From Thermogemmatispora sp042408965 (lineage in GTDB: Bacteria; Chloroflexota; Ktedonobacteria; Ktedonobacterales; Ktedonobacteraceae), in assembly GCA_042408965.1 (NCBI GenBank), contig JBHOQN010000170.1, forward strand, positions 33,578 through 97,577: a stretch of DNA of 64,000 nucleotides. Direction: 5' to 3'. The notes beneath the pieces were generated by a model. That model was not told the DNA's origin, made no database searches, and saw nothing but the letters and a program-made list of their open reading frames with translations. The translations under genes were made by a program, and so were the position numbers. Of this stretch, positions 55,321-64,000 are shown one piece after another. Each line of letters starts with the position of its first letter. The stretch's first letter is position 1.

Positions 55321-56052
55321 GTGGCGCGTAAAATCCTGATTGTGGATGATGAGGAGGTCCTGGTAGACACCATCGCCTACAATCTGGAGCAGGCGGGCTA
55401 CCAGGTGATCACGGCGGCGGACGGTCACAGCGCCCTTGAAGCTGCGCGGAGCGAGAGTCCCGACGTCATTCTGCTGGACATCATGCTGCCCGGCATAGAC
55501 GGACTGGAGGTCTGCCGCCAGTTGCGGCGCGAGCCGACGACAGCGACGACGCCTATCATCATGCTCACCGCCAAAGGCGACGAGATTGATAAAGTTGTCG
55601 GCCTCGAGGTGGGCGCCGACGATTATGTTACCAAACCCTTCGGGAGGCGCGAACTGCTCGCGCGCATTCGGGCGCTGCTGCGCCGCGCCACGTATGGCAA
55701 CGCCACCGAGGAGGAGAGCGAGGGTGACGAGGCACCGCGGCCGCGCCCCCCTCGCGAGCTGGTTGCCGGTCCCCTGCGCATCGATCTGGCCGGCAGACGT
55801 GTCTTCTGCCGCGAGCAGGAGGTCAGGCTGCAGCCCAGGCAGTTCGACCTGCTCGTCTATCTGGTGCGCAATCGCGGCACCGTGCTGACGCGCGACCAAC
55901 TGCTCCACAACGTCTGGGGCTACGACTACGTGGGAGACACGCGCACCGTCGATGTCCATGTACGCTGGCTACGTGAGCAGATCGAAGAAGATCCAGCGAA
56001 TCCAAAGCTGATTCAGACGGTACGCGGCGTAGGCTACTGCTTCCGCCGCTAG
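55321..56052 (+). CDS. OmpR/PhoB family response regulator
   Basis: The 243-residue regulator has a receiver domain (VDDEEV, phospho-acceptor Asp53 in ILLDIMLPGIDG, Thr in IIMLTAKG, Lys in VTKPFG) and a C-terminal winged helix (LQPRQFDLLVYLVRNRG, VDVHVRWLREQIEEDP, IQTVRGVGYCF). It most resembles PhoB/PhoP/WalR. The start is GTG. No histidine kinase gene is adjacent. The nearby PHO-box-like repeat and phosphate transporter make phosphate control a natural guess. Confidence 0.92.
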   Translation: MARKILIVDDEEVLVDTIAYNLEQAGYQVITAADGHSALEAARSESPDVILLDIMLPGIDGLEVCRQLRREPTTATTPIIMLTAKGDEIDKVVGLEVGADDYVTKPFGRRELLARIRALLRRATYGNATEEESEGDEAPRPRPPRELVAGPLRIDLAGRRVFCREQEVRLQPRQFDLLVYLVRNRGTVLTRDQLLHNVWGYDYVGDTRTVDVHVRWLREQIEEDPANPKLIQTVRGVGYCFRR

Positions 56053-56123
56053 CGCTGACCGGGCGCGACGGTTCTCTTCCACCATCTCACAACAGCCTCA
56101 ACACCTCACAGAAGGAGTCAGTT

Positions 56124-56987
56124 TTGGAATCGTTGATCGCACAGCTTCGACTCTCCCCGGAAGCGCCCGTTGACCTCCACATGCACACCACCAACAGCGA
56201 CGGGCGCTGGAGTCCCGAGCAACTGATCGAGCACCTGACCAGCGAGGGCTTCGCGCTGGTCGCCGTGACCGACCATGATCGCGTTGACACCATCAAGAGC
56301 GTACGCGCGCTGGCCGCCAGCAAAGGGCTGCCGGTGCTGCCCGGCGTGGAGATGAGCACCGACTGGCATGGGAAGATGGCCCATGTCCTCTGCTATGGCT
56401 TCGACACCGAGCAGACCCCGCTGCGCGAGATCACCAGGACCGTGGTCGAGCGGCAGCTTGAGAACACCCGCGAGGTCCACGAGGAACTCAAGCGGCGTGG
56501 CTACAGCTTCCCACGCCAGGAGGAGCTGCTGGCTGCCAGTGGCGGCCAGCCACGTCTGCCGCGCGACAACGCCTATCTCCTGGTTGAGCATGGCTATGCA
56601 GCGGACTGGCCGGCGGCGCTGGAGCTGATTCGTGCGGCGGGTTTTCGCTCGATTCACGCCGATATGGCGGAGACCGTCGCGGCGGTCCATCAGAGTGGCG
56701 GCGTGGCGCTGATCGCTCATCCAGGACGGCGTGAGCGCGGTTTCACCTTCTACGACCCTGCATTGCTGGATGCGGTACGCGCTGAGGTGCCCCTGGACGG
56801 TATCGAGGTCTATCACCCCTACCACACGCCCGAGATCGTTGAAAGTTACCTGGCCTATGTGCGCAAACACGACCTGCTGCTGAGCACCGGCTCGGACTCA
56901 CACGGACACGCCGGACGCATGCCCATCAAGTACCGAGCCGAGAACAGCCAGCGCCTGCTGGAGCGCCTTGGCATCCAGGTAGGATAG
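56124..56987 (+). CDS. PHP domain phosphoesterase (TrpH/YciV type)
   Basis: The 287-residue protein has the PHP metal motifs VDLHMHTTNSDGRW, VAVTDHDRVD, PGVEMSTDW, ALIAHPGR and STGSDSHGHAG. Related enzymes hydrolyse 3',5'-nucleotide bisphosphates or trim short RNA. The start is TTG 56124 (LESLIAQL), 6 bases after GAAGGAG. Its TAG stop lies inside the following terminator stem. Confidence 0.9.
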   Translation: MESLIAQLRLSPEAPVDLHMHTTNSDGRWSPEQLIEHLTSEGFALVAVTDHDRVDTIKSVRALAASKGLPVLPGVEMSTDWHGKMAHVLCYGFDTEQTPLREITRTVVERQLENTREVHEELKRRGYSFPRQEELLAASGGQPRLPRDNAYLLVEHGYAADWPAALELIRAAGFRSIHADMAETVAAVHQSGGVALIAHPGRRERGFTFYDPALLDAVRAEVPLDGIEVYHPYHTPEIVESYLAYVRKHDLLLSTGSDSHGHAGRMPIKYRAENSQRLLERLGIQVG

Positions 56988-57006
56988 AGGCAGCCGCCTC
57001 TATCCT
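56981..57006 (+). terminator. Terminator between the PHP gene and the PBP gene
   Basis: AGGATAGAGGC (56981-56991) and GCCTCTATCCT (56996-57006) form a perfect 11-bp stem with a 4-base loop, followed by GTCTGT. The two flanking genes converge. Confidence 0.75.
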
Positions 57007-57045
57007 GTCTGTGGGCCTGCCGGCCCGTCACCAGACGGCGTCAGA

Positions 57046-59325
57046 TCAGATGCCATTGTGGACAATGTACCAGTCGGTCGTCGTGATCCCAGGATACGAG
57101 ACCGTCTTCTTGACCACGCCGGGCGGCGGGCCGGGGAATTGCTCGACGGGCTTGCCCTTCTCGACAAGCAGCATGGTGTCATGCCAGATGGGGCCAGCGC
57201 CATCCACGCCTGTGACATTGATCATCGGCGAGTTATCGTCGTTGCCAGCCCAGACGCCCACCACGACGTCCGGCGTGTAGCCAATGGTCCAGTTATCCAT
57301 AAAGTCCTGGGATGTGCCTGTCTTGGCAGCTGCCGGCCGCACCACCCCTGGATTGCCAGCATAGCACTGCTGCTGAGTGTTGCTATAGAGGTAGAGGGCG
57401 CTGCACTTGCCGAACTCATAGGTGCGGTTGTTGTTATCGCTGAGCACGTTGGTCACCAGGAAGGCCACCTGGCGGCTGATGACGCGCTTGCCCTGCGGAA
57501 CAAAGCGGTAGATGAGCTGGCCCTGGGGATCAGTGACCGTGTCGATGGCGTGGGCAGGAACACGCACGCCGCCGTTGTCAAAGACCCCGTAGGCCGAGGT
57601 CATATCCAGCAGGTGGACCCCCAGCGTGCCCAGCACCATCGTGTAGTTGGGCGTTCCCACGTAGCTGCTGATGCCCATCACCTGGGCCGTATGCAGGGAC
57701 TGGCTGACGCCGGTCTTGAGCAGGAGCTTCACCGCCGGAATGTTGAACGAGTTCTGCAGGGCGTAGCGGAACGAGATCAGGCCATGATAGCTCTGATCAT
57801 AGTTGTGCGGCGTGTAGGGCGGGAGGCCGCAGCACATCTGAATCGTCAGTGGCCCATCGTAGACGGGCATTCCAGGGCTGACCCCCTGGGAGAAGGCCGT
57901 GGCGTAGATGAACGGCTTGAAGGAGGAGCCGGGCTGGCGATAGCCCTGGGTGGCCACATCGAACTGCCCCGTCTGGGGATCGTTCGGATGAATATTGCCT
58001 ACCAGGGTGCGAATCGCTCCGGTGTGGGGATCGAGCACCACGACCGCCGCGTCGCTCATGTTGTGCCCGGCCATCTGCTGAATATGCTTCCTGGCGATCG
58101 CAAACACCTGTTTCTGCAGGCTGAGATCCAGAGTCGTATGCACCACCAGACCCGAGCGCGCTAGCTGCGGTACCTTCACATGCAGGACCTGAGCCAGCTC
58201 ATTGAGCGCATAGGTGATGAAGTGAGGAGCGTTGGGATTGTTATGCACAACGCCGCGGTGTAGGAAGTGCGGCTGCTCCATCTCGACGATCGCCGCGCGC
58301 TCTTGCTGTGAGGTGATATAGCCCTGGACGTACATCTGATTGAGCACGTCTTTGGCGCGCTGGAAGGCCGCTGGCCAGTTGACAAAGGGATCGCGCGCGA
58401 TCGGTGAGCTGGGGATGCCAGCCAGCATGGCGGACTGGGCGATATCCAGCTGGGCCGCCGCCGTGCGCGTGGGGGTATCCTTCAACCCGAAGTAGGTGAA
58501 GGCCGCTGCCTCGGCGCCGTAGGCCTGCTCGCCATAATAGACCGTATTCAGGTACATCGACAGGATCTGCTGCTTGGTATAGTAGCGCGTCACCTGCGGG
58601 GCCAGAATGATCTCCTGGAGTTTCCGAATAATCGTGTCGCGGTTGCCAACAATGGTGTTTTTGATCAACTGCTGGGTGATGGTACTCCCACCGGAGACAA
58701 TGCGCCCGTGCGTGAGATCGGCGAGGGCCGCGCGAATGATCCCCGTGATATCGTAGCCCGGGTTATTCCAGAAGTTCTGGTCCTCAATGGCGATCTCAGC
58801 ATGCTGCAGGTTGACAGAGATCTGGGAGAGCGGCACCGTCGTCTGCAGACCATCACTGGTCATCTGGTAGATCAGGTCGCCCTCGGCGTCGTACATCTTC
58901 AGACTATCCTTGGGCAGAATGTCGGCAAGCGTGACCACCTGATTTTCAAACCGCTGCTGTGTTGCATTGACCAGACCGGCCACACCCACCAGCACACTGG
59001 AGAGGACCACGATCACCGCCAGAGAGACTAATGCCAGGGGCATCAATGTCCACTGGGTCCCGATCTTATCAACCAGTGCATAGCGTAGATTGCTGCGATG
59101 CAGATTCTTGCGCTTGAAGTGACGCTTCAAACGCCAGCCACGTGGATGCGTTACCAGGTGAGGGGCTGCATAGTAGACCCCGACTGGCGGCTTCTCAGGA
59201 CGCTCTTCCAGGCGCTGAGCGGCCGCTGCCCGACTGTTTGCCGGCAGACGCGCTGGCAAAGGGGCTGGCTTCTCGTGCTGCCCCGTCGGTTCTTCTATAA
59301 CCTCTATCTGCCTCTCATCGGACAT
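57046..59325 (-). CDS. Class A penicillin-binding protein (PBP1A type)
   Basis: The bifunctional 759-residue enzyme polymerises and crosslinks peptidoglycan. Parts: basic cytoplasmic N-terminus of about 95 residues, one membrane helix (about 96-120), GT51 transglycosylase with IAIEDQNFWNNPGYD (about 177-190) and GGSTITQQLIKN, and transpeptidase with PGSSFKP (Ser near 465), NSFNIP and AKTGTSQDF (about 667-675). All catalytic motifs are present. The long basic leader is more typical of Gram-positive-like PBPs. Confidence 0.94.
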   Translation of the reverse strand: MSDERQIEVIEEPTGQHEKPAPLPARLPANSRAAAAQRLEERPEKPPVGVYYAAPHLVTHPRGWRLKRHFKRKNLHRSNLRYALVDKIGTQWTLMPLALVSLAVIVVLSSVLVGVAGLVNATQQRFENQVVTLADILPKDSLKMYDAEGDLIYQMTSDGLQTTVPLSQISVNLQHAEIAIEDQNFWNNPGYDITGIIRAALADLTHGRIVSGGSTITQQLIKNTIVGNRDTIIRKLQEIILAPQVTRYYTKQQILSMYLNTVYYGEQAYGAEAAAFTYFGLKDTPTRTAAAQLDIAQSAMLAGIPSSPIARDPFVNWPAAFQRAKDVLNQMYVQGYITSQQERAAIVEMEQPHFLHRGVVHNNPNAPHFITYALNELAQVLHVKVPQLARSGLVVHTTLDLSLQKQVFAIARKHIQQMAGHNMSDAAVVVLDPHTGAIRTLVGNIHPNDPQTGQFDVATQGYRQPGSSFKPFIYATAFSQGVSPGMPVYDGPLTIQMCCGLPPYTPHNYDQSYHGLISFRYALQNSFNIPAVKLLLKTGVSQSLHTAQVMGISSYVGTPNYTMVLGTLGVHLLDMTSAYGVFDNGGVRVPAHAIDTVTDPQGQLIYRFVPQGKRVISRQVAFLVTNVLSDNNNRTYEFGKCSALYLYSNTQQQCYAGNPGVVRPAAAKTGTSQDFMDNWTIGYTPDVVVGVWAGNDDNSPMINVTGVDGAGPIWHDTMLLVEKGKPVEQFPGPPPGVVKKTVSYPGITTTDWYIVHNGI

Positions 59326-60521
59326 CGCTCATCCCTTCTTTTCTATGCTGACTTCGGAAGCTCGCAGGAAGACTTCCACAGGTTGCGTTTATGAGAGATA
59401 ACTAGAGTGCCACCTGTACTCTCAGCACCAGCTCATCGTCTGAGAGTTGAGCAGGCTTTGTATCCAGAATAGCAGATACAAAAAACTGATAGTATATTCG
59501 TTTGAAGTGGATGCTACAGGAAATGCAGAATTCCGCCTGCTTCCACCGCTTTAGCGCTCTGGCAGAAGCAGCCAGACGGACATGTCAGCATGATTGCTGT
59601 GTTTATTTCTGATCGTACCCGTATTCAAAGACGTGCGATGAGCCTCTCCAGTCACCAGTCTGCCCCGCACTGAGAGCAGCTCGGTTCTATTCATGTTGTA
59701 ACCCAGAGCGTACCAATAATTCAACTCGGATCGAGAGGTCAACTGATACCTTTGAACTGGTGTCGAGGATGAGTAGCATCTCAGAGTACCAGGCGCGTCA
59801 GGAGCGAGATTTCTAGAGAGATTCTTCTGCGCTCCGCCTCCGCGTGGAGAAGGTGCTGTGCGCTCATCACCCTGAATGCATCTATATTACCCCCTCTGTG
59901 CCATCTTGAGGACGGCCTTAGGAGATATAGGTCAGTGGCGTAGGGGCGTCCTCCGCCTGCGATCAGTCAGCCAGCAGCGGCTGGCGGCCGACGGGGCTGA
60001 TCACGGGGGTCGGGGTCAGGTGGGCCAGTCGGGTACGCTGCCTGGCAGAACCCAGTCGCCGGTGTAGACGCCAGTGGGGGAGGTGCCCGTTGCCCATGGC
60101 AGGCCGCCAGGATTGACGAAGGCTCTGATGGGGTGGCCTGGCTCTGCTGCCCCCTGGACGCGGCTCACGTCGATCACAGCCTGTGGATCTCTGGTTGGTG
60201 GAGCATGAGAAGTGAGGGGGAGAGTTCGAGCGGGTGGTGCGTGGAGGCAGGTCCAGCGAGAGAGGCGATCGGTGAGGGGCTGATGCATGGCTGTATTCTG
60301 ACATCTAGCCTATCGGCAGGCGTTCTCTTTGAGCGCACGGAGCTGATCCTTCCTGGCCGGGAACATCGTTGTCTATAGACACCATCGCATCATAGCCATG
60401 CATCACAACGAAACGTGCAGGTGGGAGAGAGGGAGCTGGTGTTGTGGGCAAGGTGTGGCTGGAGGAGCGAGGCGGGGGCGCTGGCCGCCTCTTCTTGTGT
60501 CTGGGTCGAGCGGCTGGAGGG
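59326..60521. other. 1.2-kb gene-poor region
   Basis: No gene can be supported with confidence. Two minus-strand frames are worth noting: 59551-59742 (63 codons, TTG start, ends HADMSVWLLLPER) and 60016-60288 (90 codons, with QAVIDVSRVQGAAEPGHPIR and GVYTGDWVLPGSVPDW), both protein-like in composition but without a recognised family or good ribosome-binding site. They may be ends of decayed genes. Confidence 0.4.
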
Positions 60522-61187
60522 CTACTGTGCTGGAGCGGGGGTTGATTCGGCGAGGGCGGCCTCGATGAGGGCAGGCAGGATTTCGTTGGTGAGCCGCTGG
60601 ATCTGGTAGAGGCTCTCGGCCCAGGGAACCTCCTGGTGATCGCGAACGCCCTGGACTTCGGCAAGCTGGATGAGCGTTTCATCGACCAGGCTGCGGAAGT
60701 AGAGGAAGGCGCGCACAGCGTCAGCGACGGGAACCTGTGAGGCGCGGGTGATGGAGCCGTACTCGCTGCCGAGGGCGGCGGCCTCGCGGAGCAGGTCGGG
60801 GTAGGAGGTAGGATCGGTGAGGGCACGCAGGAGGAGTTCCAGCAGGCGGCGGCCGAGGCGGCGGTAGGCTTCGCGGGCCTGTTCATCGAAGTGCTGGTGC
60901 CAGGAGAAGGTATTGAGGACGCCCTCAGCCCAGGCCTCGCGCACGCGGCCGAGGACGCTCTGGACGAGCAACTGAGCGGCGGGGCGTGGTTTGCGTTCGG
61001 CCTCCTGGCGCAGGTGCGCCTCGATGTCCGAGCGGCGGAAGCGGCGATGGCCGCCGCTGGTGCGGCGTGAGGGCAGGGCGTTGCGATCGGCCCACAGGCG
61101 CACCGTGGCCGGGTGCATGCCGAGCAGCTCGGCAGCTTCGCGCAGGCTCAGCCATTCGTCGTCTGGCTGGGATGAAGCGGTTGTCAT
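60522..61187 (-). CDS. MerR/excisionase-type DNA-binding regulator
   Basis: The 221-residue protein starts with a helix-turn-helix of the MerR/excisionase class: LSLREAAELLGMHPATVRLW, then SRRTSGGHRRFRRSDIEAHL (about residues 13-60). The remaining 150 residues are helical (REAYRRLGRRLLELLLRAL, VPVADAVRAFLYFRSLVDETL) and look like an RsbRD/GGDEF-associated sensory bundle, not a B12 domain. Target genes unknown; it has no operon partner. Confidence 0.82.
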   Translation of the reverse strand: MTTASSQPDDEWLSLREAAELLGMHPATVRLWADRNALPSRRTSGGHRRFRRSDIEAHLRQEAERKPRPAAQLLVQSVLGRVREAWAEGVLNTFSWHQHFDEQAREAYRRLGRRLLELLLRALTDPTSYPDLLREAAALGSEYGSITRASQVPVADAVRAFLYFRSLVDETLIQLAEVQGVRDHQEVPWAESLYQIQRLTNEILPALIEAALAESTPAPAQ

Positions 61188-61403
61188 GGCCCGTCCTCCG
61201 AAGCAGGGCTGGCGGGTGATCGATCGGATAGCCCTGGTGCGAGAGAAGCGTCGTGAGACAGATTTATGAGCTGACTGGATGAGACAGCCCCTGTGAAATA
61301 GATTGTATGGGAATCAGGGGCACACGTCAAGGGAGATGCTCGATAGCGCGAGGCTACAGCAGAGCCTCATGGGGAGCTTGATGAGAGGTCAGTATCATCG
61401 TGT

Positions 61404-62474
61404 TCAGCCTATCGCCTCGTTCACAAGGCTCGCGATCAGTGCCTCATCCTCGCCAAAATGCTCGGCCAGACGGCGAATCGCCAGGGCCCGCAGCCGCTGC
61501 CTCGCATTAGATGAGAGCCCCTCCATCAGCGCAGGATTGACAACATACTCCTGACCATCGTCGCTGATCTCCAGCAGACCCTGGCGCTCAAAACGCGGAA
61601 AGGGATCAATCCTGACCATGCGCATCACCTCTGCCTCATCTACAGAGCCAACCTCGATGACAGCGTGTCTCGACCCACGTGCTTTCTCGAGAGGCAACCC
61701 GGCTTCCCTCCTCAACTGATAGAAAGCAAGAAAACATCGCGCCGCCTCTCGCTGGGGAAAGTGTCCCTGCTCATCGGCCCGAGTCAGCATGACCAAGCAA
61801 AGGAGCATCTGATAAGCATAGACCATGCGCGTCTCTTTGAGATAGCGTTCAAATGTGCTGAGCGCAAGACGCTGGACCTCCTCAGGAATCACAGGCCGTG
61901 TCGGCGCCGACGGCTTGATCCCAACGCTGATCAGATACTCGCTGTATGCACGCTCATTGACCTGCCTTCCGAGCCGCTTTTCAGCGATCTCCAGCTCTTT
62001 AATCAGCTCATCATCGAGCAGACGCGCATCGCGCCGAAACTTCTCGATAGTGGCTTCCAGCTCCGGAAACGGTTCTCTCAGCCGAGGCCCTTCGATAAAT
62101 ATATTTGCTTCAATATTAAGATCAAGGCCACTGGCTGTTAGATTGGAGGAACCGATCATAGCCCAGGCTGCTCCCTTCAGCGTTCCATAGTAGATCTTGG
62201 GGTGAAAAATCGTGCCTGGCCGAGGTACGTAGACAGAGACTTCCACCCCCAGGTCCTGGAGCTGGCGCAGAGCATTGACGCGATTCAGCGGCGCCAGACC
62301 GACTACCGCCCGCACACGTCGAGCAGCAGTCATCAGAGGCCGCAAGTTGAAGATACCGCTGGCAGAAATATAGGCCACGGCGACCTCAAGGTTCATGCCA
62401 GCGTAATCGTGTGCCACACGAACCAGGGCCTCCAGCGGTTGATCAGTGAGGTCGAGCGTTATATCAGCCATCAT
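61404..62474 (-). CDS. Phospholipase D-like domain protein
   Basis: From ATG 62474 (MMADITLDLTDQ) the protein has 356 residues. It has an N-terminal VAVAYISASGIFNL and the HKD motif IFHPKIYYGTLKGAAWAMIG followed by SSNLTASGLDLNIEANI (about residues 90-125): one motif per chain, so a dimer would form the active site as in BfiI-type nucleases. The C-terminal 200 residues look helical and winged-helix-like. It could be a nuclease in DNA repair or defence; there is no methylase next to it. The long upstream open frame is not family-like. Confidence 0.8.
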   Translation of the reverse strand: MMADITLDLTDQPLEALVRVAHDYAGMNLEVAVAYISASGIFNLRPLMTAARRVRAVVGLAPLNRVNALRQLQDLGVEVSVYVPRPGTIFHPKIYYGTLKGAAWAMIGSSNLTASGLDLNIEANIFIEGPRLREPFPELEATIEKFRRDARLLDDELIKELEIAEKRLGRQVNERAYSEYLISVGIKPSAPTRPVIPEEVQRLALSTFERYLKETRMVYAYQMLLCLVMLTRADEQGHFPQREAARCFLAFYQLRREAGLPLEKARGSRHAVIEVGSVDEAEVMRMVRIDPFPRFERQGLLEISDDGQEYVVNPALMEGLSSNARQRLRALAIRRLAEHFGEDEALIASLVNEAIG

Positions 62475-62806
62475 TGTACTTTCCAGATTAGAACATCCCC
62501 CAGAGAGAGCTCGCCGCGGAGGCCATACCAGTCCCACGTACGCAGCCCGCTTGTTAAGAGATTCTAGCACAAAGGGAAGAAACGTCAGAATCCAGGGGTC
62601 TCGGAGGAGGGCGTCCCTCGCGTAGCCGGCAGGGACTGGCGGCGCCCGACCCCCTGTGGTAGAATCGAACACAATAGAGCATGGACGCGCACGATGCCTC
62701 CCTCGCCCACCAGCCACGAGGTCAGTCAGGCAGCCAGTCAGGCAGCGCCCCAGAACGGCACGGGCCGGCATCGTCACCAGCAAGGAGAGGAGCAACAGAG
62801 AATACC
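62475..62806. other. 332-base divergent intergenic region
   Basis: No gene is supported. An extended -10 box, TGGTAGAAT (62657-62665), points towards the plus-strand FAD gene. A short tandem of CAGTCAGGCAGC-like units lies at 62722-62742. Confidence 0.4.
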
Positions 62807-64000
62807 ATGCAGCAGTACGCCATCCTCGGCGGCGGGGCCCTCGGCCTGGTTGCCGCCTATCGGCTCGCCCAGGCGGGCCAGCACGTCATGGTCTTTGAAC
62901 AGGAGGAGATCGCCGGAGGCCTGGCCGCTGGCTTCGAGATCGCCGACGGCCTCTGGCTCGAGAAGTTCTACCACCACCTCTTCCGCACCGATAAACACGC
63001 GATTCGCCTCATCCACGAGCTGGGCCTCGGCGAACGCCTCATCTGGTCAACCCCACGCACCGAATCCCTCATCGGCGGCAAGATCTATCGCCTCGATTCG
63101 CCTACCTCCCTACTCACTTTCCGTCCCCTCAGCCTGCCCGAACGCCTGCGTATGGGCGCCGTCGCCGCCTTCCTCAAGCTGACCCCCTCCCAACCGCTCG
63201 AAGGCCGCACGGCCGCCCCCTGGCTCAGACGCTGGATGGGAAAACGCCCCTACGAGATGGTCTTCGAGCCCCTCTTCGTCAGCAAATTCGGGAGCCTCCA
63301 CGAACAGATCGCCCTCCCCTGGTTCTGGGCCCGCTTCCACGACCGCACCACCAGCCTGGGCTACCTCCAGGGCGGCTTCCAGCAGCTCTACGAACGCCTC
63401 GTCGAACGGATCACCTCCCTCGGCGGTAAGGTGGCCCTCGGCACACGCATCGAACGCGCCGATCCCCTCAGCGACGGCCGCTGGCAGATCCAGACCACCC
63501 GCGGTAGCTGGACCGTTGAGCGCGTGATCTCTACCCTGGCCACCCGCCTGACACTGCGCCTCATCCCTGCCCTGCCAGATGACTACCGCGCTCGCTACGA
63601 CTGGGGCCAGGCCTACGGTGCTCACTGCCTCATTCTGGCTCTCAACCGCCGCCTGACCACTACCTACTGGCTCAATATCTGCGATCCCGGCTATCCCTTC
63701 CTCAGCGTCGTCGAACACACCAACCTGCGTCCTCCAGAAGAGTACGGCGGCCGCCACCTGCTCTACCTCGGCAACTATCGTCCGATGGACGACCCCCTCT
63801 TCCAGATGAGCAAGGCGGAGGTCCTGGAAGCCTTCCTGCCTCATCTCAAGCGCATCCGCCCGGACTTTGACCCCTCCTGGGTCGAGGCGAGCTGGATCTT
63901 CCGCGCCCCCTTCGCCCAGCCTATCGTCACCACGGACTACCGCGACCATATCCCCCCCCTGCAGACTCCCCTCTCCGGCCTCTGGCTGGCTAATATGTTC
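62807..64000 (+). CDS. FAD-dependent amine-oxidase-like protein, partial
   Basis: The frame is open for 398 codons to the window edge, so the C-terminus is missing. The N-terminus is a Rossmann FAD site, YAILGGGALGLVAAYRLA, with Glu in VFEQEEIAGGLA. It then shows EKFYHHLFRTDKHAIRL and GYLQGGFQQLYERLVERI and ends LSGLWLANM, as in the flavin-containing amine oxidase/protoporphyrinogen oxidase-like superfamily; the WLEKFYHHLF pattern is typical of the members near surface-polysaccharide genes that resemble UDP-galactopyranose mutase. ATG 62807 is chosen because MQQYAILGGG starts the fold. Confidence 0.85.
   Translation, partial: MQQYAILGGGALGLVAAYRLAQAGQHVMVFEQEEIAGGLAAGFEIADGLWLEKFYHHLFRTDKHAIRLIHELGLGERLIWSTPRTESLIGGKIYRLDSPTSLLTFRPLSLPERLRMGAVAAFLKLTPSQPLEGRTAAPWLRRWMGKRPYEMVFEPLFVSKFGSLHEQIALPWFWARFHDRTTSLGYLQGGFQQLYERLVERITSLGGKVALGTRIERADPLSDGRWQIQTTRGSWTVERVISTLATRLTLRLIPALPDDYRARYDWGQAYGAHCLILALNRRLTTTYWLNICDPGYPFLSVVEHTNLRPPEEYGGRHLLYLGNYRPMDDPLFQMSKAEVLEAFLPHLKRIRPDFDPSWVEASWIFRAPFAQPIVTTDYRDHIPPLQTPLSGLWLANMF

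Overview
The window is about 60-65% GC and looks like chromosome of a thermophilic, monoderm-type Chloroflexota bacterium, most likely of the Ktedonobacteria (Thermogemmatispora-like). That placement is inferred from the gene set and protein style (an actinobacterial-type high-affinity [NiFe]-hydrogenase locus next to an F1Fo operon, ScpB/Nfo, R2lox, ResC-type CcsB); no database search was possible. No rRNA, tRNA or CRISPR array was found.

Layout. (1) 1-6745, plus strand: F1Fo ATP synthase atpB(partial)-E-F-H-A-G-D-C, closed by a 17-bp-stem terminator. The c-ring residues indicate proton coupling. (2) 6876-7877: membrane-anchored TPM/YgcG-like protein. (3) 8250-23220, minus strand: a 15-kb run of 18 tightly packed genes reading hhyS-hhyL-(NifU-like)-(DUF5947)-(DUF6084)-(354-aa-family protein)-(116 aa)-protease-(34-aa peptide)-hypA-hypB-hypF-hypC-SIS-hypC-like-SIS-hypD-hypE. 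It encodes a group 1h (atmospheric H2-oxidising type) [NiFe]-hydrogenase, the full NiFe(CN)2CO maturation set and several conserved accessory proteins of unknown function. A candidate promoter lies before hhyS. (4) 23.9-26.3 kb: an FG-GAP-like membrane protein, then scpB-nfo. (5) 26.5-32.5 kb: clpB, a fused HATPase-receiver-LuxR protein with a degenerate kinase part, and a soluble GAF chemoreceptor-like protein. (6) 32.7-34.64 kb: an IS200/IS605-type element with intact TnpB, a right-end hairpin and a gene relic between them. (7) 34.6-41.7 kb: M55 peptidase, small membrane protein, upp, a DUF503 gene that looks leaderless, WecG/TagA glycosyltransferase, heptose kinase and nucleotidyltransferase (hldE halves) and murJ, i.e. 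cell-envelope and surface-glycan genes. (8) 41.8-46.6 kb: glucosaminidase-like protein, TerC, PadR regulator, CcsB and a SprT-like metalloprotein. (9) 46.8-51.1 kb: a hypothetical, then MaoC hydratase-acyl-CoA ligase-R2lox-like oxidase, a TnpB relic and a stand-alone Lrp/AsnC RAM domain. (10) 51.2-57.0 kb: SnoaL-like, DinB-like, a Pho84-type phosphate transporter behind an 11-bp-phased PHO-box-like repeat, histidine phosphatase, orphan PhoB/WalR-like regulator and PHP phosphoesterase. (11) 57.0-64.0 kb: class A penicillin-binding protein, a gene-poor 1.2 kb, a MerR/excisionase-type regulator, a PLD-like protein and a partial FAD-dependent amine-oxidase-like protein.

Together the ATP synthase, H2 oxidation and cytochrome c assembly genes describe a respiratory cell able to draw electrons from trace H2. 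The most unusual points are the paired SIS-domain proteins and second HypC-like protein in the hydrogenase operon, the TnpB element enclosing a methyltransferase-like relic, the degenerate kinase-receiver-HTH fusion, and the R2lox gene translationally coupled to an acyl-CoA ligase.
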